Made by a program: the position numbers and the translations under genes. Below are positions 55,160 to 64,000 of a stretch of 64,000 nt of DNA, piece by piece. Source of the DNA: Bacteroidales bacterium KA00344 (GTDB lineage: Bacteria > Bacteroidota > Bacteroidia > Bacteroidales > Bacteroidaceae); the NCBI GenBank assembly GCA_001552765.1, contig KQ959474.1, forward strand, positions 161,818-225,817, read 5' to 3'. The notes beneath the pieces were generated by a model. It was given only the letters and a program-made list of their open reading frames with translations. It was not told the origin of the DNA and did not search any database. Within the stretch, counting starts at the first letter, position 1. Every line of letters begins with the position of its first letter.

Positions 55160-57628
55160 ATGAAGATTTCATATAAATGGCTTAAGGAATACGTAGACTT
55201 CTCTCTTACTCCTCAGGAGGTTGCAGAAGCACTGACTTCTACAGGACTTGAGGTTGAAAGTTTGGAGGAAATTCAAACCATTAAAGGCGGCCTGAAAGGT
55301 CTTTATGTTGGTAAGGTTGTGACTTGTGAAAAGCATCCTAACAGTGATCACCTGCACGTTACGACAGTAGATTTGGGCAGAGGTGAAACCCAGCAAATCG
55401 TTTGTGGTGCTCCGAACGTGGCAGCAGGACAAAAAGTAATCGTTGCAGATTTAGGATGTGTTCTCTACGACGGAGATAAAGAATTCGTCATAAAGAAGTC
55501 ACGTCTGCGTGGAGTAGACAGCTACGGTATGATATGTGCCGAGGACGAGATTGGAGTGGGGACGAGCCACGATGGTATCATTGTACTTCCGGAGGACGCT
55601 GTTGTAGGTACGCCTGCTGCTGAATACTATCAATTGGAAAGTGATTGGGTGATAGATATTGACATCACTGCTAATCGTGCAGACGCATTGAGCCACTACG
55701 GAGTTGCGCGCGACCTTTATGCGTGGCTTACACAACGAGGTTACAACACATCATTGCACCGTCCGGATTGTACCGGTTTCGAAATTGATAACGAAGATCT
55801 CGTCATAGACGTTAAAATAGAAAACACGCAGGCCTGCAAGCGATATACTTGTCTGAGCATTACGGATTGCGATGTGAAAGAAAGTCCACAGTGGCTGAAA
55901 GATAAGCTGACGGCCATCGGATTGCGTCCTATCAATAATATCGTAGATATCACCAATTACATTATGATGGCTTATGGGCAACCCATGCATTGTTTCGATG
56001 CAGACATGGTGGCCGGTCATCAGATAGTTGTCCGCACACAGCCGGAGGGAACAAAATTTATTACACTTGATGGTGACGAACATGAATTGGGTGAGCACGA
56101 TCTGAGTATATGTAATGCGGATGCTCCTATGTGTATAGCCGGTGTTTTGGGAGGACAAGGCTCCGGAACTTATGAAACCACTCGAAACATAGTTTTGGAA
56201 AGTGCATATTTCCATCCCACATGGATTAGGAAGAGTGCAAGAAGACACGGATTGAGCACGGATTCCAGTTTCCGCTTTGAGCGGGGAATAGACCCCAATG
56301 GGCAAATTTATGCCTTGAAACAAGCCGCAATGTTGTGTAAGGAATTAGCGGGTGGTAAAGTATCCATGCAAATCAAGGATATTTATCCAGAGCCTATTCC
56401 TGATTTTAAGGTTAATCTCCAATTTGAATATTGTAACCGGTTGATTGGAAAGGAGATTGGCAATGATACAATTAAAAAGATAGCAGAGAGCTTGGAAATG
56501 AGAGTGGAGTCGGAGGACAAAGACGGACTTCAACTTTCTGTACCGGCTTATCGTGTAGATGTGCAGCGTCCATGTGATGTTGTGGAAGATATTTTGCGCA
56601 TCTATGGATATAACAACATAGAGATACCGACACAACTGAAATCTTCACTCACCGTAGCCGGAGATGAAGATAAGGAACACCGTTTGGAAAACATTATCAG
56701 TGAGCAGCTCGTGGGATGTGGATTTAATGAGATATTGAACAACTCCCTGACTAAAGCGTCATATTATAAAGAAGGTAATTATAATATGTATGCATGGGCG
56801 AACACTGTAAAGCTGATGAATCCTCTGAGTGCCGACCTGGGGGTAATGCGCCAAACTTTGCTATTGGGTGGCTTGGAATCTTTGGCACGCAATATCAATC
56901 GGAAGCGTTCCAACTTGAAATTCTTTGAGTTTGGTAATGTATATACTTACACGCCGGAGAAGGATGACCATGATGCCTCTATAAAAGCTTATGCACAGGA
57001 ATATCATTTAGGCCTATGGCTGACAGGGAAACGCGTGGAAGGCTCGTGGGCACATCCTGACGAAGAAACTTCATTCTACGAACTTAAGGCATACGTTGAA
57101 AACATTCTTCAACGCACAGGGGTTCCAAAAGGCATGATGGTTATTGCCAAAAGCGAAAATAACACTTTCAGCTATGGACTAACGGTCAAGAATCGTGGTG
57201 GCAAAATCTTAGCCGAGTATGGTAAGGTTAGTAAGAAAGTGTTGCACATACTTGACATTGATAATGATGTGTTCTATGCAGAGATCAATTGGGTAGGAGT
57301 GATGAAGGCCATCAAAAAGAATAAAGTTGAGTTTATGGAACTAAACAAGTTTCCTGCTGTAAGCCGTGACCTTGCTCTATTGCTGGACGAGAATATCGAA
57401 TTTGCACAAATAGAAGAAATAGCCTGGAAAACGGATAAGAAATTAATAAAGGATGTTAGTCTCTTTGATGTGTACCAAGGGAAGAACTTGCCACAAGGTA
57501 AGAAAAGTTATGCGGTTAACTTCACGATAGAAGACGCTACGAAAACATTGACTGACAAGCAAATAGACGTAGTGATGCAGAAGTTGATTAATAACTTAAA
57601 AACCAAATTAGGTGCAGAGCTTAGATAA
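55160..57628 (+). CDS. pheT: Phenylalanine-tRNA ligase beta subunit
   Basis: 822 residues; with PheS forms the tetramer that charges tRNA-Phe. Domains: N-terminal tRNA-binding OB fold (about 40-150: VGKVVTCEKHPNSDHLHVTTVDLG), B3/B4 editing region (about 210-390: RPINNIVDITNYIMMAYGQPMHCFDAD), B5 (about 400-475), catalytic-like domain, and the C-terminal FDX-ACB anticodon-binding domain (about 725-822: FPAVSRDLALLLDENIEF). Normal length. pheS is not adjacent, which is normal in Bacteroidetes. Confidence 0.97.
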   Translation: MKISYKWLKEYVDFSLTPQEVAEALTSTGLEVESLEEIQTIKGGLKGLYVGKVVTCEKHPNSDHLHVTTVDLGRGETQQIVCGAPNVAAGQKVIVADLGCVLYDGDKEFVIKKSRLRGVDSYGMICAEDEIGVGTSHDGIIVLPEDAVVGTPAAEYYQLESDWVIDIDITANRADALSHYGVARDLYAWLTQRGYNTSLHRPDCTGFEIDNEDLVIDVKIENTQACKRYTCLSITDCDVKESPQWLKDKLTAIGLRPINNIVDITNYIMMAYGQPMHCFDADMVAGHQIVVRTQPEGTKFITLDGDEHELGEHDLSICNADAPMCIAGVLGGQGSGTYETTRNIVLESAYFHPTWIRKSARRHGLSTDSSFRFERGIDPNGQIYALKQAAMLCKELAGGKVSMQIKDIYPEPIPDFKVNLQFEYCNRLIGKEIGNDTIKKIAESLEMRVESEDKDGLQLSVPAYRVDVQRPCDVVEDILRIYGYNNIEIPTQLKSSLTVAGDEDKEHRLENIISEQLVGCGFNEILNNSLTKASYYKEGNYNMYAWANTVKLMNPLSADLGVMRQTLLLGGLESLARNINRKRSNLKFFEFGNVYTYTPEKDDHDASIKAYAQEYHLGLWLTGKRVEGSWAHPDEETSFYELKAYVENILQRTGVPKGMMVIAKSENNTFSYGLTVKNRGGKILAEYGKVSKKVLHILDIDNDVFYAEINWVGVMKAIKKNKVEFMELNKFPAVSRDLALLLDENIEFAQIEEIAWKTDKKLIKDVSLFDVYQGKNLPQGKKSYAVNFTIEDATKTLTDKQIDVVMQKLINNLKTKLGAELR

Positions 57629-57667
57629 TAATACAAAATAATAATTTAATAAAAATATTGAACTCCA

Positions 57668-58393
57668 ATGGGAAGAGCATTTGAATATCGTAAAGCCACG
57701 AAAATGAAACGGTGGGGGCACATGGCCCGTATATTTACGAAATTAGGTAAACAGATCGAAATTGCTGTGAAAGCAGGTGGCCCGGAACCGGAAAACAATC
57801 CAACTTTACGTGCTATCATTGCTACTTGCAAGCGCGAAAATATGCCCAAGGACAATATTGATCGTGCGATTAAAAATGCGATGGGCAAAGATACCAGTAA
57901 TTATGATGACGTGACCTATGAAGGTTACGGACCTCATGGTGTTGCCGTTTTTGTCGAGACTCTGACAGACAATACCACACGTACGGTGGGTGATGTTCGT
58001 TCTGTATTCAATAAGTATAATGGAAACTTGGGCACACAGGGCTCTCTCAATTATCTTTTTGACCATAAGTGTGTATTCACTTTTAAGAAAAAAGAGGGGC
58101 TTGAAATGGATGAGCTAATTCTGGAACTCATTGATTTTAATGTAGACGATGAATATGATGTGGATGATGAAGAAGATGAAATCACCATCTACGGTGCACC
58201 AACGAGTTTCGGAGACATACAGAAATATCTTGAAGATAACGGATATGAAATTACAAGCGCGGAATTTACGCGTATTCCGAATGACTTGCATGATGTAACT
58301 CCGGAACAACGAGAAACTATTGATAAAATGGTGGAAAAACTTGAGGAGTTTGACGATGTACAAAATGTGTACACCAATATGAAGCCGGAATAA
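57668..58393 (+). CDS. yebC: YebC/PmpR family DNA-binding or translation-related regulator
   Basis: 241 residues with the family N-terminus GRAFEYRKATKMKRWGHMARIF, NNPTLRAIIATCKRENMPKDNIDRAI, and GYGPHGVAVFVETLTDN. The family has been described as transcriptional regulators and, more recently, as ribosome-associated factors for difficult peptide motifs. Lies 39 bp after pheT and probably shares its promoter. Confidence 0.95.
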   Translation: MGRAFEYRKATKMKRWGHMARIFTKLGKQIEIAVKAGGPEPENNPTLRAIIATCKRENMPKDNIDRAIKNAMGKDTSNYDDVTYEGYGPHGVAVFVETLTDNTTRTVGDVRSVFNKYNGNLGTQGSLNYLFDHKCVFTFKKKEGLEMDELILELIDFNVDDEYDVDDEEDEITIYGAPTSFGDIQKYLEDNGYEITSAEFTRIPNDLHDVTPEQRETIDKMVEKLEEFDDVQNVYTNMKPE

Positions 58394-58544
58394 AGCTATT
58401 AGTTTAGATAAAATTAGGCTGATAAATTAGCATTAAATATTAGCCGCTGTTTTTGTGTAGTATAGTTGCACTACTGTAAGCATTTGGTTGGATGCTTATA
58501 ATTGAGTTAAAATTGCTTGTTTTTGCGAATACAAAGCAACATTT

Positions 58545-58576
58545 AAGGCTGAATTTCCTGCTCGAAATTCAGCCTT
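58545..58576. terminator. Hairpin downstream of yebC
   Basis: Perfect 12-bp stem AAGGCTGAATTT (58545-58556) with AAATTCAGCCTT (58565-58576) and an 8-nt loop. Weak T tract, and it lies about 150 bp after yebC, so it could serve either strand. Confidence 0.5.
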
Positions 58577-58749
58577 AATTGTGAAACGAAATATTTTTTT
58601 TAGCGGATAACAATATATCGGCATATATAGTAACATCTTTCATTTGAGATGTTATACTGTCTATAAGGTCTCATTTTTGTGCAATGTATAATTCATCTTT
58701 TTGGGAATATGAACTGTTTTGACATAGATAATACTATTTGCCAAGTATT

Positions 58750-58781
58750 AAGGGGCCTGCTGATAAATTGACAAGCCCCTT
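58750..58781 (-). terminator. Hairpin at the end of the sppA-thiL cluster
   Basis: AAGGGGC (58750-58756) pairs with GCCCCTT (58775-58781), 6 bp past the thiL stop on the minus strand. No T tract. Confidence 0.45.
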
Positions 58782-58786
58782 ATGAG

Positions 58787-59899
58787 TTATTGTAATGGAT
58801 TCCAGCCTTGGGCTGTTATTTCAAATTCTTGTTGGTCTCTTGAGATGAGGCGAGCACCATAGGCTTCTTTCGTAATATAACCAATTTGCCGGATGCCCGT
58901 ATCTTCCAAGTCCTGCAACTTTTCGTAATCGCCTATCGAACAGGTGAAAAGTAACTCATAATCTTCACCCCCATTCATCGCAGCTGTAGTGACATTCATG
59001 TTCAATTCTTCTGCCATGACAGCTGTTTGATAGTCGATGGGAATTTTATTTTCATAAATCCGACAACCGCAGTGGCTCTTATTACAGATGTGCAGCAGTT
59101 CAGAGCTCAACCCGTCAGAAATGTCCATCATGGCTGTTGGACGGATATTATGCTCACGCAGAAGGGCAATGATGTCCCCGCGTGCTTCTGGTTTAAGTTG
59201 TCGTTCCAACAAGTATTCCTTACCGGCGAAATCAGGTTGAAAATCCGCTGCCTGTGCACCTTGCTTCTGAAGATGTTTCACAAGCGCATCGTTTCCGGCT
59301 TGCTTTGCTTCCATGATCTTCCGATTGATATCGTCAATCTGATGATAGTAAACCGTTTTTTCGCGTTCGAGCAGTTGAAGTCCCATATAGGCGGCTCCAA
59401 GATTACCTGTAACACAAATCAGATCAGTCTCTTTAGCACCATCTCGGTAGACAATGTCCTCTTTGCGTGCATCACCAATACAAGTAATGCTGATAGCCAA
59501 TCCCGTAAATGACGACGTTGTATCTCCACCGACAATATCTACATTCCATTTGTCACATGCCACGCGCAGACCCTTGTAAAAGGCTGTTATATCTTCCACT
59601 TGGAAACGTTTTCCCAAGGCGAGCGATACTGTCATCTGACGTGGTGTGCCGTTCATGGCGAAGACGTCCGAAATGTTTTGCATTGCAGCCTTGTAGCCAA
59701 GTTCCTGCATTGTGATATAGGTCAGGTCAAAGTGGATACCTTCCATCAGCATATCTGTGGTGATGAGTATCTCTGTATCTGGATAGTGCATCACAGCACA
59801 GTCATCGCCAACCCCAACGATTGACGATGAATTTTTAAGCTTAATATCTTTAGTGACATGGTCTATAAGGCCAAATTCACCAAGTTTAGAGATTTCCAT
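58787..59899 (-). CDS. thiL: Thiamine-monophosphate kinase
   Basis: 370 residues, somewhat longer than typical ThiL. PurM-like fold with IVGVGDDCAVM near residue 28, LITTDMLMEGIHFDL near 45, the NISDVFAMNGTPRQM segment near 75, DIVGGDTTSSFTGLAI near 115, and DISDGLSSELLHI near 260. Phosphorylates thiamine monophosphate to thiamine diphosphate. Last gene of the sppA-lpxK-punA-thiL cluster (22-bp gap to punA). No TPP riboswitch is visible. Confidence 0.93.
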   Translation of the reverse strand: MEISKLGEFGLIDHVTKDIKLKNSSSIVGVGDDCAVMHYPDTEILITTDMLMEGIHFDLTYITMQELGYKAAMQNISDVFAMNGTPRQMTVSLALGKRFQVEDITAFYKGLRVACDKWNVDIVGGDTTSSFTGLAISITCIGDARKEDIVYRDGAKETDLICVTGNLGAAYMGLQLLEREKTVYYHQIDDINRKIMEAKQAGNDALVKHLQKQGAQAADFQPDFAGKEYLLERQLKPEARGDIIALLREHNIRPTAMMDISDGLSSELLHICNKSHCGCRIYENKIPIDYQTAVMAEELNMNVTTAAMNGGEDYELLFTCSIGDYEKLQDLEDTGIRQIGYITKEAYGARLISRDQQEFEITAQGWNPLQ

Positions 59900-59921
59900 G
59901 TTTAATTAAAAGGTTGAATGA

Positions 59922-60731
59922 TTATGACCGACGTATCATTTCTCTCATGATTTCGGTCATCTTTGGTTGGGCTTCATTAGCTGCAACCTGCACTTCCTCA
60001 TGGCTCACCTGTACAGGAACATCAAAACCTCCGAGGTCGGTGATGATACTTATTCCGAATACTTTGATGCCACTATGACGTGCAACAATAACTTCGGGCA
60101 CTGTAGACATACCAACAGCATCACCTCCAATAACGCGGAACATGCGATATTCTGCCGGTGTTTCAAAGGTCGGACCTTGTACACCAACATAAACACCATG
60201 TTGGAGTTTAATGTTCTTTTCTTTGGCTATTTCGTCTGCCAATGCAATGAGTTTGCTGTCGTATGGCTCGTGCATATCGGGAAAACGAGGACCCGTTGGG
60301 AAATTGGGGCCATGCAGCGGATGTTCCGGGAAAAAGTTAATGTGGTCGTTAATCACCATCAGGTCACCAATGCTAAACTCCGGATTCATTCCACCGGCCG
60401 CATTGCTCACGAAAAGAGTTTCAATACCCAGTTCATGCATTACACGCTCTGGGAACGTTACTTCTTTCATGTTATAGCCTTCATAAAAATGAAAGCGTCC
60501 CTCCATAGCCATCACATCCTTACCTCCGAGCTTTCCGAAAATGAGCCGACCGGCATGTCCCTCGACCGTTGATACCGGAAAATTAGGGATATCATTATAT
60601 GCAAAGGCATATGAATCAGTTATCTCGGAAGCTAATTGTCCCAATCCTGTTCCCAGAATGATGGCTGTCTTTGGATTCGTTGTCATCCTTTCTTTTAACC
60701 AGGATGCTGTTTCTTGAATTTTTGCGTACAT
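59922..60731 (-). CDS. punA: Purine nucleoside phosphorylase
   Basis: 269 residues; splits purine nucleosides with phosphate. Family marks: AIILGTGLGQLA (phosphate site) near residue 24, VEGHAGRLIFGKL near 57, LFVSNAAGGMNPEFSIGDLM near 110, PTFETPAEYRM near 189, and GMSTVPEVIVARH near 208. The N-terminus MYAKIQETASWLKERM is the normal family start, which shows that translation truly begins at 60731, 116 nt inside the lpxK frame. Confidence 0.95.
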   Translation of the reverse strand: MYAKIQETASWLKERMTTNPKTAIILGTGLGQLASEITDSYAFAYNDIPNFPVSTVEGHAGRLIFGKLGGKDVMAMEGRFHFYEGYNMKEVTFPERVMHELGIETLFVSNAAGGMNPEFSIGDLMVINDHINFFPEHPLHGPNFPTGPRFPDMHEPYDSKLIALADEIAKEKNIKLQHGVYVGVQGPTFETPAEYRMFRVIGGDAVGMSTVPEVIVARHSGIKVFGISIITDLGGFDVPVQVSHEEVQVAANEAQPKMTEIMREMIRRS

Positions 60732-61812
60732 AGCTTATGATTTTATAGTTAAACTTTTCTTCTTGTTCTAACATGAACTTCACTTTGATGGGAAGTGCAT
60801 ATAGGTTTGCTTTCACCTCATTCGATAGTTCTTCAAGATTGATTAGCCGCGTGGCATCTTTCTCTGTGGTGGCAATCATTTTAGGTGAAGGCATTTTTGC
60901 AAAAACATGGTTTATTCTTTCTGCGTCTTTTGATTTGAAAGCATAGTGGTCGCCAAACGCTAACATTGTGATGGAGCGACATCTTGATTTCAAATCGTTT
61001 TTCATCTGTTCGGGAGAAGCTATACCTGTGAGCAACAATACATTTTGCCCCGTTAAAGCTTTTAGGGGAGACTTGCTGATCTTTATGGTATGAGCTTCCT
61101 TGGCGAATACCGGCTGCAATGGATTGTAGTCTATACAGGTAAAAAACAGTTCTTGATAAGGAAATAGGTTTAGAGCCTTGGTCAAAACACGAAATTCCAT
61201 GGGCTTTAGATCCTTCGGACACTTGGTTACAATCACAATGTCGGCCCTGTTCTTGCCCTTCAGCGGCTCGCGCAAACGACCGGCAGGGAGCAGCTTGTCG
61301 TATATAATGAGACGATGATAGTCTACAAGCAGGATGTTTATTCCCGGTTTTACATAGCGATGTTGAAATGCATCGTCTAACAATATCACGTCTACATCAT
61401 TGGTTTCAGGGTCGGAAGTAAGTCGGGTGATGCCATTGCATCTGTTCTTATCAACAGCCACGTATATGTCTTTGAACTTCTGCTTCATTTGGCACGGCTC
61501 ATCTCCTATATCGTGTATATTCGAATTATCATCAGCCAAAACATATCCGCGACTTTTACGCTTATAGCCACGAGACAGCACTCCGACTTTAACAGTATCT
61601 TTCAGCAACCTTACTAAATATTCAATGTGTGGAGTCTTGCCGGATCCGCCAACCGTAATGTTGCCCACAGAGATGACAGGGATATCAAAAGCTCTTTGTC
61701 TGAGTATGCCCAACTCAAAAAGTTGATTTCGTATGCCCACACCAATACCGTATAGCCAACTAAGGGGTAGCAGCCATTCGTTTATTTTTATGAGGTCACC
61801 TTCTGTTCGCAT
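60616..61812 (-). CDS. lpxK: Tetraacyldisaccharide 4'-kinase
   Basis: 398 residues; phosphorylates the lipid A precursor at the inner membrane. N-terminal membrane-associated helix (EWLLPLSWLYGIGVGIRNQLF), Walker A VGGSGKT at residues 54-60, LSRGYKRKSRGY near 90, and ILLDDAFQHRYV near 140. The C-terminal about 38 residues lie in the punA coding region in another frame and are basic and low in structure (SRNSILVKRKDDNESKDSHH). This tail is probably a by-product of the overlap. Confidence 0.93.
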   Translation of the reverse strand: MRTEGDLIKINEWLLPLSWLYGIGVGIRNQLFELGILRQRAFDIPVISVGNITVGGSGKTPHIEYLVRLLKDTVKVGVLSRGYKRKSRGYVLADDNSNIHDIGDEPCQMKQKFKDIYVAVDKNRCNGITRLTSDPETNDVDVILLDDAFQHRYVKPGINILLVDYHRLIIYDKLLPAGRLREPLKGKNRADIVIVTKCPKDLKPMEFRVLTKALNLFPYQELFFTCIDYNPLQPVFAKEAHTIKISKSPLKALTGQNVLLLTGIASPEQMKNDLKSRCRSITMLAFGDHYAFKSKDAERINHVFAKMPSPKMIATTEKDATRLINLEELSNEVKANLYALPIKVKFMLEQEEKFNYKIISYVRKNSRNSILVKRKDDNESKDSHHSGNRIGTISFRDN

Positions 61813-61838
61813 TCTTTCTATTACGTATGTTCTTTTCT

Positions 61839-63608
61839 CTATTTGAGTTTAATGATGAACGGCATTCTGGCTTGCAATCCCGTTTGTGCTGAGGTCGTGC
61901 GCATCAGTATAAAAGGCTCATAGAAATCGCCAAGTGTACTTCTAAGTTTTTCATCGAGTATACCATCGGAACGTTCCTCTGTCATTTTCATAAAGTCCTC
62001 AAACATATCGGATTTGCCCGGATAGTTAGCTGTGTAGTATTCTTTGACTTTAGCCAATTGGGCTGCCTTAGCAACAGCTTTGTCCAAGCCTCCTAAAGCG
62101 TCTACCAATCCAAGCTGAAGTGCATCACTACCTAAGAACACGTGTCCCTGTGCATTAGCCTCTACCTTATCCATTGTCATGCGACGTCCTTGAGCCACAC
62201 GGCTTTTAAATAGCGCATAGCCACGATTTACAGACGCTTGGATGTAACCGAACTGCTCTGCGGTCATAGGCGTAACTTCTGAGCCTATGGTAGAGTTGCG
62301 GTTGGTTTTCACCTCATCGTATTTCACGCCCAACTTCTGCGTCATGAGCTCAGAACGGTCTCTGGCAATGCCAAATATTCCAATACTGCCTGTAATTGTA
62401 GTAGGCTCTGCAAAAATATAGTTAGCACCGGCACTCATATAATAACCACCGGATGCGGCCGCGCCACCCATCGAAACAACTACCGGCTTCTTTGCCCTAA
62501 GCAGTTCCATCTGTCGCCAGATCTGTTCTGAAGCATAGGCTGAGCCACCACCGGAATTGACACGAACAACTACAGCTTTTACATCGTCGTCATCGGCCAA
62601 GTCGGCCAAGTCTTTACATACCTTTTTACTGACAATGAGATGGTTAGACATCATCATGCTTTGCGGCTCTTCTTCATTGACAATCGTGCCGTATGCGTAG
62701 TAGACAGCAATTTCATCGCCATGCTCCTTTTCCGGAACATTGCACATCCCGTTAACAGTAATCTGATTAATGGATTCATCTTCGTCTATCTTAAGCAATT
62801 TTTTGATGGTGCCTTTCACTTGGTCATTGTAGAGCAGACCATCTACCATTTTGTACTTCAGCATGTTTTTGGGATCTTCCAAAGATATAACACGGTCGGC
62901 ATAAGCATTGAGCGTATCAGTGCTAATACCACGACTTTTTGATACAGCCTGGCAAATGGTCTGCCACCATCCGCCTATATAACGCTCGGTCTGCTCGCGA
63001 CTGGGCTCACTCATGCGGTCTTCTGTATAAATCTCGGTTGCACTCTTATATTTTCCACATTTAAAAGGTATCATCTTTATACCAATTTTGGCATAGGTAT
63101 CTTTCAGGAAAATCATTTGTCCGCCAATGCCATGCCAGTCAACGGAACCTTGGGGATTCATATAGATTTTATCAGCTATGGAAGCCAAATAATAGCAGGG
63201 TTGAGAATATATCTCGCCATAGGCCACAATCCACTTTTTCGACTTTTTAAAGTTTTCGAGGGCATTGCGTATCTCCTCAAGTTGAGCCATGTCTGCTTCT
63301 AAAGCACCCGCATTGAGGTAGATGCCTTGTATGTTTTCATTGCCCTCAGCCTTTTTGATAGCCGATAGTGTTTCTTGCAGTCCAAGACCGGTGCTGCCCA
63401 TCAGCTTCGTGCTAAAGCTCTCATTGGCCTGTTCCTGCATCACACCGTCAAGGTCGATGACGAGAACAGTATTTTCCTTCACTTTTTGCGTAGCTTCCGA
63501 TGAGGCAATCATACCTACGATACTCATTACACCTATAATGGAAACAACAACTCCAAATAGAATTAAACCTACTACGGTAGCCCCAACGTACTTTAAAAAG
63601 TCTTTCAT
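61839..63608 (-). CDS. sppA: Signal peptide peptidase SppA, 67 kDa type
   Basis: 589 residues; membrane-bound protease that degrades cleaved signal peptides. N-terminal transmembrane helix (about 8-35), two repeated S49 halves. The catalytic dyad is Lys188 (GKYKSATEIY) in the N-terminal half and Ser386 (GGAAASGGYYMSAG) in the C-terminal half. The RVNSGGGSAYASEQIW motif is in place. First gene of a minus-strand cluster with lpxK (26-bp gap). Confidence 0.95.
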   Translation of the reverse strand: MKDFLKYVGATVVGLILFGVVVSIIGVMSIVGMIASSEATQKVKENTVLVIDLDGVMQEQANESFSTKLMGSTGLGLQETLSAIKKAEGNENIQGIYLNAGALEADMAQLEEIRNALENFKKSKKWIVAYGEIYSQPCYYLASIADKIYMNPQGSVDWHGIGGQMIFLKDTYAKIGIKMIPFKCGKYKSATEIYTEDRMSEPSREQTERYIGGWWQTICQAVSKSRGISTDTLNAYADRVISLEDPKNMLKYKMVDGLLYNDQVKGTIKKLLKIDEDESINQITVNGMCNVPEKEHGDEIAVYYAYGTIVNEEEPQSMMMSNHLIVSKKVCKDLADLADDDDVKAVVVRVNSGGGSAYASEQIWRQMELLRAKKPVVVSMGGAAASGGYYMSAGANYIFAEPTTITGSIGIFGIARDRSELMTQKLGVKYDEVKTNRNSTIGSEVTPMTAEQFGYIQASVNRGYALFKSRVAQGRRMTMDKVEANAQGHVFLGSDALQLGLVDALGGLDKAVAKAAQLAKVKEYYTANYPGKSDMFEDFMKMTEERSDGILDEKLRSTLGDFYEPFILMRTTSAQTGLQARMPFIIKLK

Positions 63609-63649
63609 GTGCTATATTTATACATTAGTGAGTGTTAGTATCTATACTG

Positions 63650-63657
63650 CAAAGATA
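63650..63657 (-). promoter_or_regulatory. -7 box (TATCTTTG) upstream of sppA
   Basis: Exact match 42 bp before the ATG on the minus strand; no TTG at the usual distance. Confidence 0.45.
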
Positions 63658-64000
63658 CATTTATTTTTTGATAGTATCGTATATTTTATGTCATTTTACA
63701 AGGGCAAATAACATATTTTTTTATCGATTACTTTCCATTTACTGCTGTAAAATAGCTTGAAGCTGAATATCAGGAAGCTGCCAACGGCCGATATATCAAA
63801 ATCCAAATTAAATTCAGGAAAGTCGTCAAACACTGATGTCTAAGGGATTAAGCATCAACTTCTAACCCTGAAAACCCTGATATTTAATTTTATAACAAAT
63901 GAAAAAATGTAAGTTTTTATAATCTTTTTTCATGTCATATAAACCTTATATTATAGCGTGAAAAGGGAGGACTATTGTCCAAAACGAAGTGCAATAAAAG
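63658..64000. other. Terminal intergenic region, no gene seen
   Basis: About 340 bp of AT-rich sequence up to the window edge. No supported gene, repeat copy or RNA was found. Confidence 0.4.

Larger units (their letters stand above)
58394..58786. other. Convergent intergenic region after yebC
   Basis: 393 bp between convergent units, with several hairpins: TAAGCAT/ATGCTTA (58477-58498), the strong 58545-58576 stem, AACATCT/AGATGTT (58631-58651) and AAGGGGC/GCCCCTT (58750-58781). No gene or clear repeat copy was seen. Confidence 0.45.

Overview
This window looks like a chromosomal segment of a Bacteroidales bacterium, most likely Prevotellaceae. The evidence is the Bacteroidetes-type promoter (TTTG, about 19-20 bp, TAnnTTTG) in front of many genes, a SusC/SusD (RagA/RagB) pair, T9SS-type proteins PorE and PorQ, OmpA proteins with N-terminal barrels, many Bacteroidales-specific DUF families (DUF4230, DUF4199, DUF4738, DUF5056, DUF6048, DUF6249, DUF6452), and AT-rich leaders with few Shine-Dalgarno sites. 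Genus assignment is inference.

Layout. 1-2.4 kb: groES-groEL. 2.6-5.2 kb: secreted GH51 arabinofuranosidase. 5.3-6.5 kb: OmpA-type porin. 7-9.7 kb: pyruvate phosphate dikinase broken by a frameshift. 10.8-12.9 kb: PorE-like lipoprotein. 12.9-14.5 kb: ECF sigma factor cluster (minus). 14.5-16.5 kb: rRNA m5C methyltransferase and dihydrofolate reductase. 16.5-17 kb: Lrp/AsnC regulator. 17.3-22.5 kb: ExbD-ExbD-membrane protein-ExbB, tRNA-Ser, TatD, polyprenyl synthase and TonB (minus), an almost complete TonB energising set. 22.6-24.3 kb: porQ-cmk. 25-35.2 kb: a minus-strand operon S8 protease, S9 peptidase, SusC, SusD, small lipoprotein, Calx-beta-like lipoprotein, which reads as a protein or peptide utilisation locus. 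35.9-38.7 kb: DUF4230 pair, DUF4738 and a hypothetical protein. 38.7-46.7 kb: exonuclease, ribH, TPR protein; divergent recF-DUF721; then folate cyclo-ligase, S41 protease, dCMP deaminase and M3 peptidase. 46.8-51.2 kb: Crp-like regulator, ApbE, two envelope proteins, a glycosyltransferase and DUF4199. 51.3-51.5 kb: SRP RNA followed at once by tRNA-Thr. 52-58.4 kb: rarA, 2-hydroxyacid dehydrogenase, TRIC-type membrane protein, pheT and yebC. 58.8-63.6 kb: sppA, lpxK, punA, thiL (minus).

Most of the window is ordinary core chromosome. The least explained structure is a dispersed family of about 300-350 bp non-coding repeats. It is present four times in the larger intergenic gaps (about 10.06-10.40, 24.50-24.82, 35.49-35.85 and 51.64-51.99 kb; the second copy is inverted). 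The copies share 5' and 3' blocks and carry internal degenerate units of 20-24 nt. Other points worth checking are the ppdK frameshift, the 116-nt lpxK/punA overlap, a same-frame TAA-GTG junction in front of the ECF sigma factor, and face-to-face promoters packed into 34 bp.

All function calls come from reading sequence motifs; no database search was run.
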